Positions 33,508 through 40,997 of a DNA stretch of 64,000 bases are shown piece after piece. This DNA comes from Pseudomaricurvus alkylphenolicus (GTDB lineage: Bacteria > Pseudomonadota > Gammaproteobacteria > Pseudomonadales > Cellvibrionaceae). Where the stretch lies: positions 124,001-188,000 of the forward strand of contig NZ_JAAQPI010000012.1 of assembly GCF_011683955.1 (NCBI RefSeq). The letters are read 5' to 3'. The stretch's first letter is position 1, and each line of letters opens with the position of its first letter. Made by a program: the position numbers and the translations under genes. The notes beneath the pieces are model-generated. The model was not told where the DNA came from and did not search any database. It was given only the letters and a program-made list of their open reading frames with translations.

Positions 33508-34330
33508 ATTTACTGCTGATTAAGAACTGAAAAAGAGGCTTGATTTGTATAGCCTTGCTCGCTTTATAAAAAATTTGGCTGTACGGGTCCTCTAGACCAA
33601 ATATAAATGCCCTCTTGAACGTGCATTTTTGTATATATCACATATTGACGGCCTTCTATTAACATTCCGGTAGAACAATCTGCTTTCTCATTGGGGTCCT
33701 TGCACCTTGGAGAGCTTTACCTGCCCTCCAGGTGTAACCCTAGCCCTTAGCCTATTAACGGGGTAGGGTCTTGAAATTGCCCCCTGGTTGTAAATCTACA
33801 CAGGGATTTCTAATCAACCGATGATTGGAGTTGCCTGCATATTGATATTGACCTCTTTATTCCCCTATTAGCCCATGATTCGAAGGTTCAACGCCAAAAG
33901 AACATACCATCTCCGTACTGATAATGTGCCGTCACAACATCTACCTTCGGTTTTCACAATATTGCCATAACCCTATGGAGGTGCTTCCCCCAAAATTTGG
34001 CTTGCTAAAAAACATCTGTGAAATCATTCCCTCTGATGACGATCTTGGACCTTGCTGCATCGCCTCCTGATATCTACGAACGGCGGAAGAATACGCGTGA
34101 TAGGTTTCTCAGTGTCTCTGAGAGGCCTTTACAATAGGTCTGATTAGCAGCAGTGGAACAAGAACCCCTGACGCCGGTTGTAGGCAAATAGGAGGAGGTA
34201 CTTCACCTCTAGCATTGCCCTCTGCAACATCGTCTCCTCTGTCTCGTCCTGAGGCGCCTACAACCGCCCTCAGCGGTTTGCAGTAAACCCCGCCACCCTT
34301 TTGAATACTATTCACAATCTGGAGGACATC
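33508..34330. other. Non-coding stem-loop-rich region inside the island
   Basis: No convincing gene in 820 bases. Three imperfect hairpins follow one another: CACC-TGGAG with CTCCAGGTG (33703-33734), ACCCTA-CCC with GGG-TAGGGT (33737-33769), and GAAAT-CCCTG with CAGGG-ATTTC (33773-33810). Further stems are CGAAGGT/ACCTTCG (33881-33949), TCTCAG/CTGAGA (34107-34123), GAGGT/ACCTC near 34191-34207 and CTGAGG/CCTCAG (34249-34273). Such density suggests a structured RNA or a replication/transfer origin of the element; which one cannot be told from sequence. Confidence 0.5.
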
Positions 34331-34606
34331 ATGAAAGTTTATAGCCCCTTGCAATTCCTTTGGCTACTGATCAAAAGCAAAGCCCTGTCATCCAGCCTGT
34401 GGGACTGGATTCTACTACTCCTAATTTCCCTATTAGCGGTCTGGATCTTCGATATTGTTATTCAGATCCTGATCTCGGTGACTGTATTGGTATTAGCATT
34501 CAGTGTCTTCAAGAAGGCCTTGATCTGGATAATGGGTCAATATTCCACCTCAGGTCGTCATGCAGAGCTGTATAGCGGCCTATATTCACAGAATTCAGTA
34601 ATATGA
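34331..34606 (+). CDS. Small two-helix membrane protein
   Basis: A 91-residue protein with two hydrophobic stretches (about residues 22-38 and 42-66, e.g. WDWILLLLISLLAVWIF). Start ATG 34331 has GGAGG 6 bases upstream; the reading frame extends back to a TTG with no ribosome site. It is followed by the methyltransferase gene 216 bases later. Function unknown. Confidence 0.6.
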   Translation: MKVYSPLQFLWLLIKSKALSSSLWDWILLLLISLLAVWIFDIVIQILISVTVLVLAFSVFKKALIWIMGQYSTSGRHAELYSGLYSQNSVI

Positions 34607-34822
34607 CCTACCTTCTCAGTTGCACCCGCCCACAAAGGGCAAATCTCGACCACCCTGGTTAATCGTTGACCACCTCCTATGCATTCTTAATAAAACCTAA
34701 GAATCCGTCTTTGAGACACCCAGTCTTGTTTTAGGGTGAACGGCAAATAATAGTGGATCTTCTCTAGATCTCGACTTCTCCATGTTAGAATGTTGCACTG
34801 ATTGAAGAGGAAGGTAACAAGA

Positions 34823-35848
34823 GTGACCATATCAGCCGTTGACCTATTTTGTGGAGTTGGAGGCCTAACCCATGGACTTCAGCAGAGCGGCGTAAAAGTG
34901 ACTGCGGGTTATGACACCGATGCATATTGCCAACTGCCCTATGAAGCTAATAACGAAGCTCAGTTCCTCAATCAAGATGTTTCTGAATTGTCCGCTGAAG
35001 ATCTGAATAAACATTACGATGAAACGAAAATACGGCTTCTTGCTGGATGCGCCCCATGTCAACCTTTCTCAAAATACACTCAAGCTCTCCCGAGAGATGA
35101 ACGATGGGGCTTGCTTTACCATTTTGGTCGCTTAGCAATTGAACTTCGTCCAGAACTCATAACAATGGAAAATGTCCCCGAGCTAGATCGGCATGAAGTC
35201 TTTGCCGAATTTGTAAAGACCCTCACTGACCAAGGATATAGAGTTTGGCACCGAGTTGTTTTTTGTCCAGATTATGGTGTTCCCCAAAATAGGAAAAGAC
35301 TGGTCTTACTAGCATCCTTGCTCGGAGAAGTAGAGCTTATACCAGCGACTCATTCCAAGGATGAGTATGTCACATTGAAAGAAGCCATTGGTTCACTGCC
35401 TCGCCTCCAAGCGGGCAAGACCAACAAAGATGATCCATTACATCGCTGCGCCAACCTTTCAGATATCAATTTAAAACGAATCAAAGCCTCCAAACCAGGA
35501 GGCACTTGGAAAGACTGGCCTACAGAACTCCAAGCAGCCTGCCACAAAAGAGACAGCGGAAAGAAATATACCAGCGTTTACGGTAGATTGAAGTGGAGCG
35601 AACCAAGCCCAACCATCACAACACAATTCTATAATTATGGAAGCGGGCGATACGGCCACCCGACACAGGCTCGTGCACTGAGCCTTCGAGAAGCCGCTGT
35701 CTTACAATCTTTCCCTAAGGATTACAAATTTACGGAAGCTGGTGAGGATTATTCGATCACAAACATCTCACGAATGATAGGCAATGCAGTGCCTGTAGCG
35801 CTAGGAAAAGCCATTGGTGACAGCCTCCTGAAGCACATCAAGGCCTAA
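34823..35848 (+). CDS. DNA (cytosine-5)-methyltransferase
   Basis: A 341-residue C5-cytosine methyltransferase with motifs in canonical order: I (DLFCGVGG), IV (GCAPCQPFSKY, catalytic cysteine), VI (TMENVPEL), VIII (PQNRKRLVLLA), IX (SLREAAVLQSFP) and X (IGNAVP). The target-recognition region between VIII and IX is short, so the recognised site is probably short. Start GTG 34823 follows AGGAAGG by 8 bases; a TTG 21 bases upstream is in frame but poorly placed. It converges with the HEPN gene, overlapping its end by 11 bases. It is likely the self-marking arm of the defence cargo, or a solitary modification enzyme. Confidence 0.92.
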   Translation: MTISAVDLFCGVGGLTHGLQQSGVKVTAGYDTDAYCQLPYEANNEAQFLNQDVSELSAEDLNKHYDETKIRLLAGCAPCQPFSKYTQALPRDERWGLLYHFGRLAIELRPELITMENVPELDRHEVFAEFVKTLTDQGYRVWHRVVFCPDYGVPQNRKRLVLLASLLGEVELIPATHSKDEYVTLKEAIGSLPRLQAGKTNKDDPLHRCANLSDINLKRIKASKPGGTWKDWPTELQAACHKRDSGKKYTSVYGRLKWSEPSPTITTQFYNYGSGRYGHPTQARALSLREAAVLQSFPKDYKFTEAGEDYSITNISRMIGNAVPVALGKAIGDSLLKHIKA

Positions 35849-36509
35849 GATACGTCCGACTTTCTAGGCTGTCGACAATATTGTCTGATATTTCGTAGAT
35901 GTAAGAAATGACCTCATCGCTGAGCTCACGCAACTCTTCAATTGTGGTCCCACTACCAACTACTGAAAATGTTTTATTGCCGTGAGCCAAGTCATTTCTA
36001 TTCTGCTTAACTGCTGAGAGGTGTCTTCCATGCCCTGTAGCCGGAAAATGAGTATTACTCGAAAAACCGTAGACCTCTGCTACTTTTTTTATTTCACCCC
36101 CGTCAATATTTCCCGAAAACAAGTCCTTACTATTCAGAGTAGCCTCATGTAGATTGAGAGCGAGATCACCTCTTGTCCCTGAGATTATAGACTTAATACT
36201 AATTTTGTCCCGCTTTGCTCGATACAAAATCTTCGACTGGAGCGTCTCCCTGAGATCATTGAAGGTCGCGCCTGATGAACTAATGTTGTCATGTATAGCG
36301 ACAACCGCCCCTCTCATTGTAGCCTCAACCAAATTGTATAAAAGCAGATAGACAGAACCTTTCGTGGTTTTCACCAATAAGGAAGAAACCTCCAACTCTG
36401 CTCCCTGGTCATTTGAAAGAGATCTACTAGCATTCAGAAATTCGATTAAGCGCAGATACTCATCTAGCTCGCTTTTTCGATCATCCAGATCTTCTATAAT
36501 CTGATCCAA
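35838..36509 (-). CDS. HEPN-domain protein (MAE_28990/MAE_18760-like), putative nuclease
   Basis: A 223-residue helical protein with the HEPN RxxxxH motif RNDLAH (R171, H176) and a fitting C-terminal helix pair. The layout (N-terminal LLVKTTKGSVYLLLYNLVEATMRG, then the RxxxxH near the end) matches the MAE_28990-like HEPN family, whose members are predicted ribonucleases in defence loci. It starts at TTG 36509 with AGGAG 9 bases upstream and only 4 bases after the DUF262 stop, so the two are co-translated. Its 3' end overlaps the methyltransferase tail to tail. Confidence 0.8.
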   Translation of the reverse strand: MDQIIEDLDDRKSELDEYLRLIEFLNASRSLSNDQGAELEVSSLLVKTTKGSVYLLLYNLVEATMRGAVVAIHDNISSSGATFNDLRETLQSKILYRAKRDKISIKSIISGTRGDLALNLHEATLNSKDLFSGNIDGGEIKKVAEVYGFSSNTHFPATGHGRHLSAVKQNRNDLAHGNKTFSVVGSGTTIEELRELSDEVISYIYEISDNIVDSLESRTYLRP

Positions 36510-36513
36510 ACTC

Positions 36514-37665
36514 TTAATCTCCTGACAGCAGCTGATCTCTTACATACTCTATCCTTGCCTTAACTCTTGGCCTGCTGTTTGCTGCATCAGCAGTAGTGTG
36601 CTGCTTGAACTCTTCTGAAAACAACCAATCCGAAATATTTGTTGGCTGAAGATCAGGCTTTTCCATTAGGGCTAGTGCTATTCCAACCGCCAGCGCCTCA
36701 AATCTAACCCTTGGAGTGGTTTTCGATCCTTTTGTCTTTTTGAACCCATAAGGAAAGTACTGTTTGGCAAAGAGCATTGTCTTATTGAAAATCTCAAGCA
36801 TGTCGCCGATTTCCGCATCTTCCAGATCTGCGTTGTTTTCCAAGTATTCATTCAGGAACTCGCGGACCGAATGCTCAAAGCCCTGATAATTTGAGAGATA
36901 AGCAAAAAAACGAAGTGAGAACTCTAGGTCTTCTCCTCTCTTCAATTTCGTCGGACTCAGAGGGACAACCTCTTTGAAGTCAGCATTATCTGCACAAACC
37001 GCTATAACTTTAGAATAGAGCTTGGAACTGCCATACGCTGAACCCTTGCGAACCTCCATGTCCTTCAACTCGTCCGTACCAGTATTAATTCGCTCAAATA
37101 GGTCACGACGCGTAGCCTCAGTACAATCACTCAACTCAATGATTCGAATTGAGATTCTATTGAATCGACGCTGCCGTGAAGCAGGTAAATCGCTGAACCT
37201 GAACCCATTAAGTTCAGGGATCAGCTTTAGGCCTTCGAGTTCAAGGTCATTAGACAGAAATGCATGGAGAGTTCTAATTCGTTGAGAGCCATCAACAATT
37301 TCTATGCGGCCATCTAGATCAGGGTCTTGAGACTGCACATCTGCAATAAAAATATAGGGTATCGGAAGACCAATAAGCAGGCTTTCAATCAGTCTACTTT
37401 GATTATCCTCCTTCCAGACGAAATCCCGCTGATAGTCTGGAACAAAAAGCTCGTTGGTATCATCGGCCAACCCCTTAGAGTATTTGTTGACCACCATTTC
37501 AACTGTAAACTCTTTGGTATCGTAATCAACAACCCTTTGATGCTGGCGTATAGCATTATCGGCCTCTGTTTGGTATTGCTCAATCTGACTTTTGAGCTCA
37601 ACTTTTACCGCATCACTATTTGCAGCATTAAGCTCCTGCTTCAACTGAGATATCGTTTTCGTCAT
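36514..37665 (-). CDS. DUF262-domain protein (ParB/Srx-like, GmrS-type)
   Basis: A 383-residue protein with an N-terminal coiled coil (residues ~1-45) and a DUF262 domain: VPDYQRDFVWKEDNQSRLIESLLIGLPIPYIF, IVDGSQRIRTL (DGxQR motif) and LFERINTGTDEL. DUF262 proteins occur in phage-defence systems such as the type IV restriction enzyme GmrSD, where the domain binds and hydrolyses nucleotide. The usual DUF1524 HNH nuclease partner is missing; the HEPN gene 4 bases downstream may replace it as effector (inference). Confidence 0.87.
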   Translation of the reverse strand: MTKTISQLKQELNAANSDAVKVELKSQIEQYQTEADNAIRQHQRVVDYDTKEFTVEMVVNKYSKGLADDTNELFVPDYQRDFVWKEDNQSRLIESLLIGLPIPYIFIADVQSQDPDLDGRIEIVDGSQRIRTLHAFLSNDLELEGLKLIPELNGFRFSDLPASRQRRFNRISIRIIELSDCTEATRRDLFERINTGTDELKDMEVRKGSAYGSSKLYSKVIAVCADNADFKEVVPLSPTKLKRGEDLEFSLRFFAYLSNYQGFEHSVREFLNEYLENNADLEDAEIGDMLEIFNKTMLFAKQYFPYGFKKTKGSKTTPRVRFEALAVGIALALMEKPDLQPTNISDWLFSEEFKQHTTADAANSRPRVKARIEYVRDQLLSGD

Positions 37666-37781
37666 TCCAAGGGGCCTTATCCAGTAAGATCACAAAAATC
37701 AACAAATAGAAGCTTACATAGATTAATAGCCAAAAGCCACGCGACACCGTGCATTGATATACAAAGTCATACTAGAGACTC

Positions 37782-37949
37782 CTACAGCCTCCTCTGAAAC
37801 GGTGCCTGCTGCACCTTGAATACGCCTGAAACGCGCACTCGTGCCGGATCAGACTTGGTTATCCAGAATGCCATAGGGAATGACTGATGGGCTTCGGCTG
37901 GAACATGCACAGGAATAATATTTGCCATGGCGAGTACGTTAACCATGCC
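37782..37949 (-). CDS. Possible small protein, low support
   Basis: A 55-residue open frame from ATG 37949 (MVNVLAMANIIPVHVPAEAH), with balanced codons but a poorly spaced ribosome site. An in-frame TTG at 37982 would extend it. No family recognised; it may be a remnant. Confidence 0.25.
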   Translation of the reverse strand, partial: GMVNVLAMANIIPVHVPAEAHQSFPMAFWITKSDPARVRVSGVFKVQQAPFQRRL

Positions 37950-38179
37950 GTAAGCGGCTACCTTTGTAGCAACCTCAACCAATAGGAGTTATCCATGACC
38001 ACCTACAACATCGATTGACGAAAAAATAGTAAGCACCAACTCAAACGCCCCACCTCGAAAAGACAATACTGCAAATTGCTGTCCTGCATGTAGGAAGTGT
38101 CAAAGCCTATTGGATTTGCTACGAAGTGGGGTTAGGGTTAAACCCGAATCAAATCAAAAAGAGAGCTATGGAGACTGAA
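37950..38179. other. No gene; right inner end of the island
   Basis: Contains an apparent 7-codon open frame with a good ribosome site (AGGAG before ATG 37995) that stops at once, possibly a truncated gene start, and the palindromic GGGTTAGGGTTAAACCC near 38133. Nothing else was supportable. Confidence 0.3.
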
Positions 38180-38199
38180 GGACTTAATAGGGACTTAAG
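38180..38199. repeat. 20-bp repeat, right copy (probable integrase arm sites)
   Basis: Identical to 28498-28517 and in the same orientation; 71 bases from the right attachment repeat. Confidence 0.7.
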
Positions 38200-38210
38200 G
38201 TGGAGAACAC

Positions 38211-38236
38211 AAAAAAGCCCGCTGTTAGGCGGGCTT
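38211..38236 (-). terminator. Terminator of tRNA-Ala
   Basis: On the minus strand AGCCCGC-CTAACA-GCGGGCT followed by TTTTT: a 7-bp perfect stem and U run, 28 bases past the tRNA 3' end. It lies on the element side of the junction, so the tRNA now uses a terminator brought by the element. Confidence 0.88.
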
Positions 38237-38263
38237 CTATGTCGTTGATTTAACAACGGTATT

Positions 38264-38339
38264 TGGTGGAGCCTAGCGGGATCGAACCGCTGACCTCAAC
38301 ACTGCCAGTGTTGCGCTCTCCCAGCTGAGCTAAGGCCCC
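38264..38339 (-). tRNA. tRNA-Ala (anticodon GGC)
   Basis: A complete 76-base cloverleaf with encoded CCA. The acceptor stem GGGGCCT/AGGCTCC contains one G:U pair, the D arm is GCTCAGCTGGGAGAGC, the anticodon stem is CAACA/TGTTG with loop CTGGCAG, and the T arm contains GGTTCGATCC. A strong promoter precedes it and a terminator follows. Its 3' half is the integration site of the element to its left. Confidence 0.97.
38271..38310. repeat. Right attachment-site copy within tRNA-Ala
   Basis: A 40-bp stretch identical to 28319-28358, lying wholly within the tRNA gene from acceptor base 69 to the anticodon arm. Integration here regenerates a complete tRNA. Confidence 0.88.
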
Positions 38340-38372
38340 ATATTCGGGTGCTTTCCGTCGAAAGCGGGGCGC

Positions 38373-38400
38373 ATTGTAGCACCCAGATTGAGAGTGTCAA
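38373..38400 (-). promoter_or_regulatory. Sigma-70 promoter of tRNA-Ala
   Basis: On the minus strand TTGACA (perfect -35) is followed after 16 bases by TACAAT (5 of 6 to -10). A GC-rich discriminator (GCGCCCC), typical of stringently controlled stable-RNA promoters, follows. Confidence 0.88.
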
Positions 38401-38442
38401 CCCATTATTTTTCAATGGCTTAGAATTTATGACATTTCCATG

Positions 38443-38462
38443 TCGGCGCTTTTGAGCGCCGA
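38443..38462 (-). terminator. Hairpin after the 38475 gene
   Basis: TCGGCGCT and AGCGCCGA form a perfect 8-bp stem with a 4-base loop just past the minus-strand gene's stop. A second small hairpin GACAT-TTCC-ATGTC adjoins it. No T run, so it may be a processing or weak termination signal. Confidence 0.45.
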
Positions 38463-38474
38463 TCTTCCATTGAC

Positions 38475-39452
38475 TCAGCGGGGGGAGCTTCGCCCGCCCT
38501 GAATCTCGCGCAAACGGTCTTTCAGTGGCTTTTTGGCCTTGGACTGTGGTGAGTCAGTCTCCTGCTCCTCAAGTTCATCCGTCACAATATACCCATCATC
38601 CTCAGGCTCAGGTGGGCGATAGTTGCAGACCTTCTCCCGGATTCTCCGTTTGACCTCCTCATCATCGGCAGGAGCTCGCTCAAAGGGCAGGACATTATCC
38701 GTCTCGATCTTCAGCGTCCGATACTCCTCCGGCTGGCCTTGGGTGATCGGTGGCACTGCCAAATCGAACTGCGCATCAAATTCCTGCTGCATGCCTTCGA
38801 ATTCACGGGTCATAGGGGCCAGGTACACACTGTTTGCAGTTGGGTAGCTCTGGTTCCGAGCAGGACTGGGGTCACTCACTCTGATGGTAAAGGATTGATT
38901 TGCCACCCCATTGGGCCGCAGTCGAATAATCAAACGGTTCCACCAGGATTTTGGCACCGCTCCGATGGCCAGTGCCAGTATCGCCGCAGCTGCCACCCAC
39001 CAACCCCAGAGATTCGATTTTGAGACAACTCCTGCCTCCACTGCAGTAACTTCTCCCGGCCTTGTGATCGGCGCGCTAAAGTCCACCCGTTGCTGAGCCA
39101 GCGACCTAAGCTCCTTGATCTGCTGCCCCTGAAGTTCTACCAGCTCCTGCATATTGATCAAGTGCTGCGAGTTTTCCAAAGCCTTCAGTCGAGTTTGCAA
39201 CTCCGTATTCTCCCGCCGCAGGCGATCCATTTGTTGTTGCGATGACTGCAGGTGCAACTCCAGCTGCGCCCTTGAAGCCTTACCGGGAGATCGAGTGTCC
39301 TCAGTTGGCAATGCCCCACCCGCACCAGGGGGAGGCAAGGCCTCAATGGTACCAACATCATCAAGATCGATAAGATTTACGGCCGCCAATTCAGCTCCAT
39401 AGAGAAACAAAATCGGCAGAATGAACAGTTTTTTCCAGATTCGAGGTAACAT
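38475..39452 (-). CDS. Membrane-anchored coiled-coil protein with shared C-terminal motif
   Basis: A 325-residue protein: N-terminal signal-like helix (1-23), coiled coil (~60-125, repeated Q/L/R heptads), one transmembrane helix (~147-167, WGWWVAAAAILALAIGAV) and a long acidic tail. Residues 253-292 (NVLPFER ... DDEEVKRRIREK ... NYRPP ... YIVTD) closely match the C-terminal part of the protein at 39784-40626. The tail probably faces the cytoplasm, with the coiled coil in the periplasm (inference). No family was recognised. It is upstream of tRNA-Ala on the same strand. Confidence 0.78.
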   Translation of the reverse strand: MLPRIWKKLFILPILFLYGAELAAVNLIDLDDVGTIEALPPPGAGGALPTEDTRSPGKASRAQLELHLQSSQQQMDRLRRENTELQTRLKALENSQHLINMQELVELQGQQIKELRSLAQQRVDFSAPITRPGEVTAVEAGVVSKSNLWGWWVAAAAILALAIGAVPKSWWNRLIIRLRPNGVANQSFTIRVSDPSPARNQSYPTANSVYLAPMTREFEGMQQEFDAQFDLAVPPITQGQPEEYRTLKIETDNVLPFERAPADDEEVKRRIREKVCNYRPPEPEDDGYIVTDELEEQETDSPQSKAKKPLKDRLREIQGGRSSPR

Positions 39453-39783
39453 GCGCTGGCTCTCTCTTGAACGTCACGTTATCCCTTCCATGGTGCCCGC
39501 AATAGTCCAGCAAGAGGGGTCGGCTCCTCCCTGAACGGCCGTGGGCCGGTCGGGTAACTCCTGCAGGAATTGGTTCCCATTTCTCCCGACGCTTACTAGA
39601 AAGATTAGCGCGCCATGATTGAGACGACAGTTTTTTTTGAGAATAAGCTGCTATTAAACGACTTCGGCTTAGTCGTTCTTTTCGACAACAGCCTGCCTGG
39701 CCCCTAAAGACCAATGACGGGCTGCTCAATTGGACGCCAGCAGGTTCACTCCCTGTGAAAGGCCTACCGGCTGGGATTAGACG
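39453..39783. other. Intergenic, nothing supportable
   Basis: No gene with a ribosome site or family match. It presumably carries the promoter of the 38475 gene, but no clear -35/-10 pair was found. Confidence 0.4.
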
Positions 39784-40626
39784 TCAGTCCTGACTTTCAT
39801 CCAGTTTGATTTTTGACAGATCTGGCAAGTCCAGCTCTACGTACAGATTCACATCATCGGTACCGTCGCTGACGATATAGGTCTCCTCTTCCTTAGCGGG
39901 TGGTGTGTAATTGGCTGTTTTGTCGCGGATGCTGCGTTTGACATCGTCATCATTGCGGCGAGGCCTGCCAAACGGAATTACATTGGAAGCCGCTTTGACC
40001 TGCGCAAAATGGGGATCCTGGCCGGTAACGCGGCACTGTGCATCGCCCCTCTGAATCTGCTGCTCGTCAACCTGAACATCCTGCACCACTTCTGGCTCCT
40101 GATGCCGCACAAGGCCTTCATTCCTGGTTGCCTCGGGCGCGTCATCAACCTTGGACTCATCACGTTCGGCGGGCACAGCGTTTTGGCGGGGGCCGTACTG
40201 CCAGTCCACCTTTTTGTGCAGCTTGAGATCCATACGCGCACGATAGGCGCGATGACGCTCTACTTTGGCCTGCAGGCGCTCCGTGCGTTCGTGCTCATGG
40301 CGCCCACGAATAACCCCTCCCAGAATGGCGGATAACATAGCAGCGAGAACAGAAGCCGCCAGAATAGCCTCAGGACTTGAGAGAAGACGTTTGGCATCAG
40401 CGATCAATAATTCGCGGGATTCAAATGCCAGGCGCGATTCCTGAGCAGCCTGAAGGCGCTGCAGGTCATTAAGGTTGTTCATAATCTGCGTGCGAGAATT
40501 GGCGGTCGCACCATCGGCAATCGTAAACGCCGACACAGACGAAATTTGAGCGAAGGAGGCGATCAAGCCACCCAGCCAAACAGCCAGGCACATGGCCCAC
40601 CGCCTGTTCCTTTTACCAGCGAACAT
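39784..40626 (-). CDS. Membrane protein with shared C-terminal motif (paralogous tail)
   Basis: A 280-residue protein with an N-terminal signal-like helix (~10-34), a helical stretch, a second hydrophobic segment (~88-106, AILAASVLAAMLSAILGGVI), then a highly charged basic region and acidic tail. Residues 215-254 (NVIPFGR ... DDDVKRSIRDK ... NYTPP ... YIVSD) match residues 253-292 of its neighbour, while the remainders are dissimilar. The conserved tail may be a docking site for a common partner. The ribosome site before ATG 40626 is weak. Family not recognised. Confidence 0.75.
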   Translation of the reverse strand: MFAGKRNRRWAMCLAVWLGGLIASFAQISSVSAFTIADGATANSRTQIMNNLNDLQRLQAAQESRLAFESRELLIADAKRLLSSPEAILAASVLAAMLSAILGGVIRGRHEHERTERLQAKVERHRAYRARMDLKLHKKVDWQYGPRQNAVPAERDESKVDDAPEATRNEGLVRHQEPEVVQDVQVDEQQIQRGDAQCRVTGQDPHFAQVKAASNVIPFGRPRRNDDDVKRSIRDKTANYTPPAKEEETYIVSDGTDDVNLYVELDLPDLSKIKLDESQD

Positions 40627-40997
40627 AACAACTATCCCAGCTTTCAGTTATACGGTGTTTCACTCTAAACAAGCCCTGGGCAATATTCTGTGAAGGGCTT
40701 CTCAAGGTTCAGATGTAAAATCGTCTGACACCTCTATATGTTGATTATAGTGCCACTGACGCCTCAATCCACGTAGAATCCGCTTAAAGCTTAAACAGAT
40801 TGGTCATAAAAAATGAAAAAGGTGCCATTTTGGGAATATGACCGCCGGCTCAGTCCATGTAGTTATAAGAAATCGAGAATGGCCGTTTTGACCCTATAAC
40901 CACTACTCGTTGGCAGGGATAGGCAGGATATGGTCAGGCAACCTTCCCCATTCACATGGAGAGGCTGCCCGATCATTTGAAGAAGATGAAGTCTGAG
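40627..40997. other. Intergenic, nothing supportable
   Basis: AT-rich 371 bases between the gltX stop and an unknown membrane-protein gene. No gene, RNA or clear hairpin terminator was identified. Confidence 0.4.

Larger units (their letters stand above)
28319..38310. mobile_element. Integrative element in tRNA-Ala(GGC), about 10 kb
   Basis: Bounded by a perfect 40-bp direct repeat (28319-28358 and 38271-38310) whose right copy is the 3' part of an intact tRNA-Ala. The interior holds a tyrosine recombinase next to the left repeat, an AlpA-like DNA-binding protein, a DUF927 ATPase, small unknown genes, a structured non-coding region and a methyltransferase-HEPN-DUF262 cargo. A second, 20-bp repeat lies inside each end. 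There are no capsid, tail or conjugation genes, so it resembles a P4-like satellite or small genomic island that would depend on other elements for transfer (inference). Confidence 0.88.

Noticed and set aside
37327-37797. 156-codon plus-strand frame antisense to DUF262
   Set aside because: No ribosome site or domain, and the opposite strand is clearly coding.
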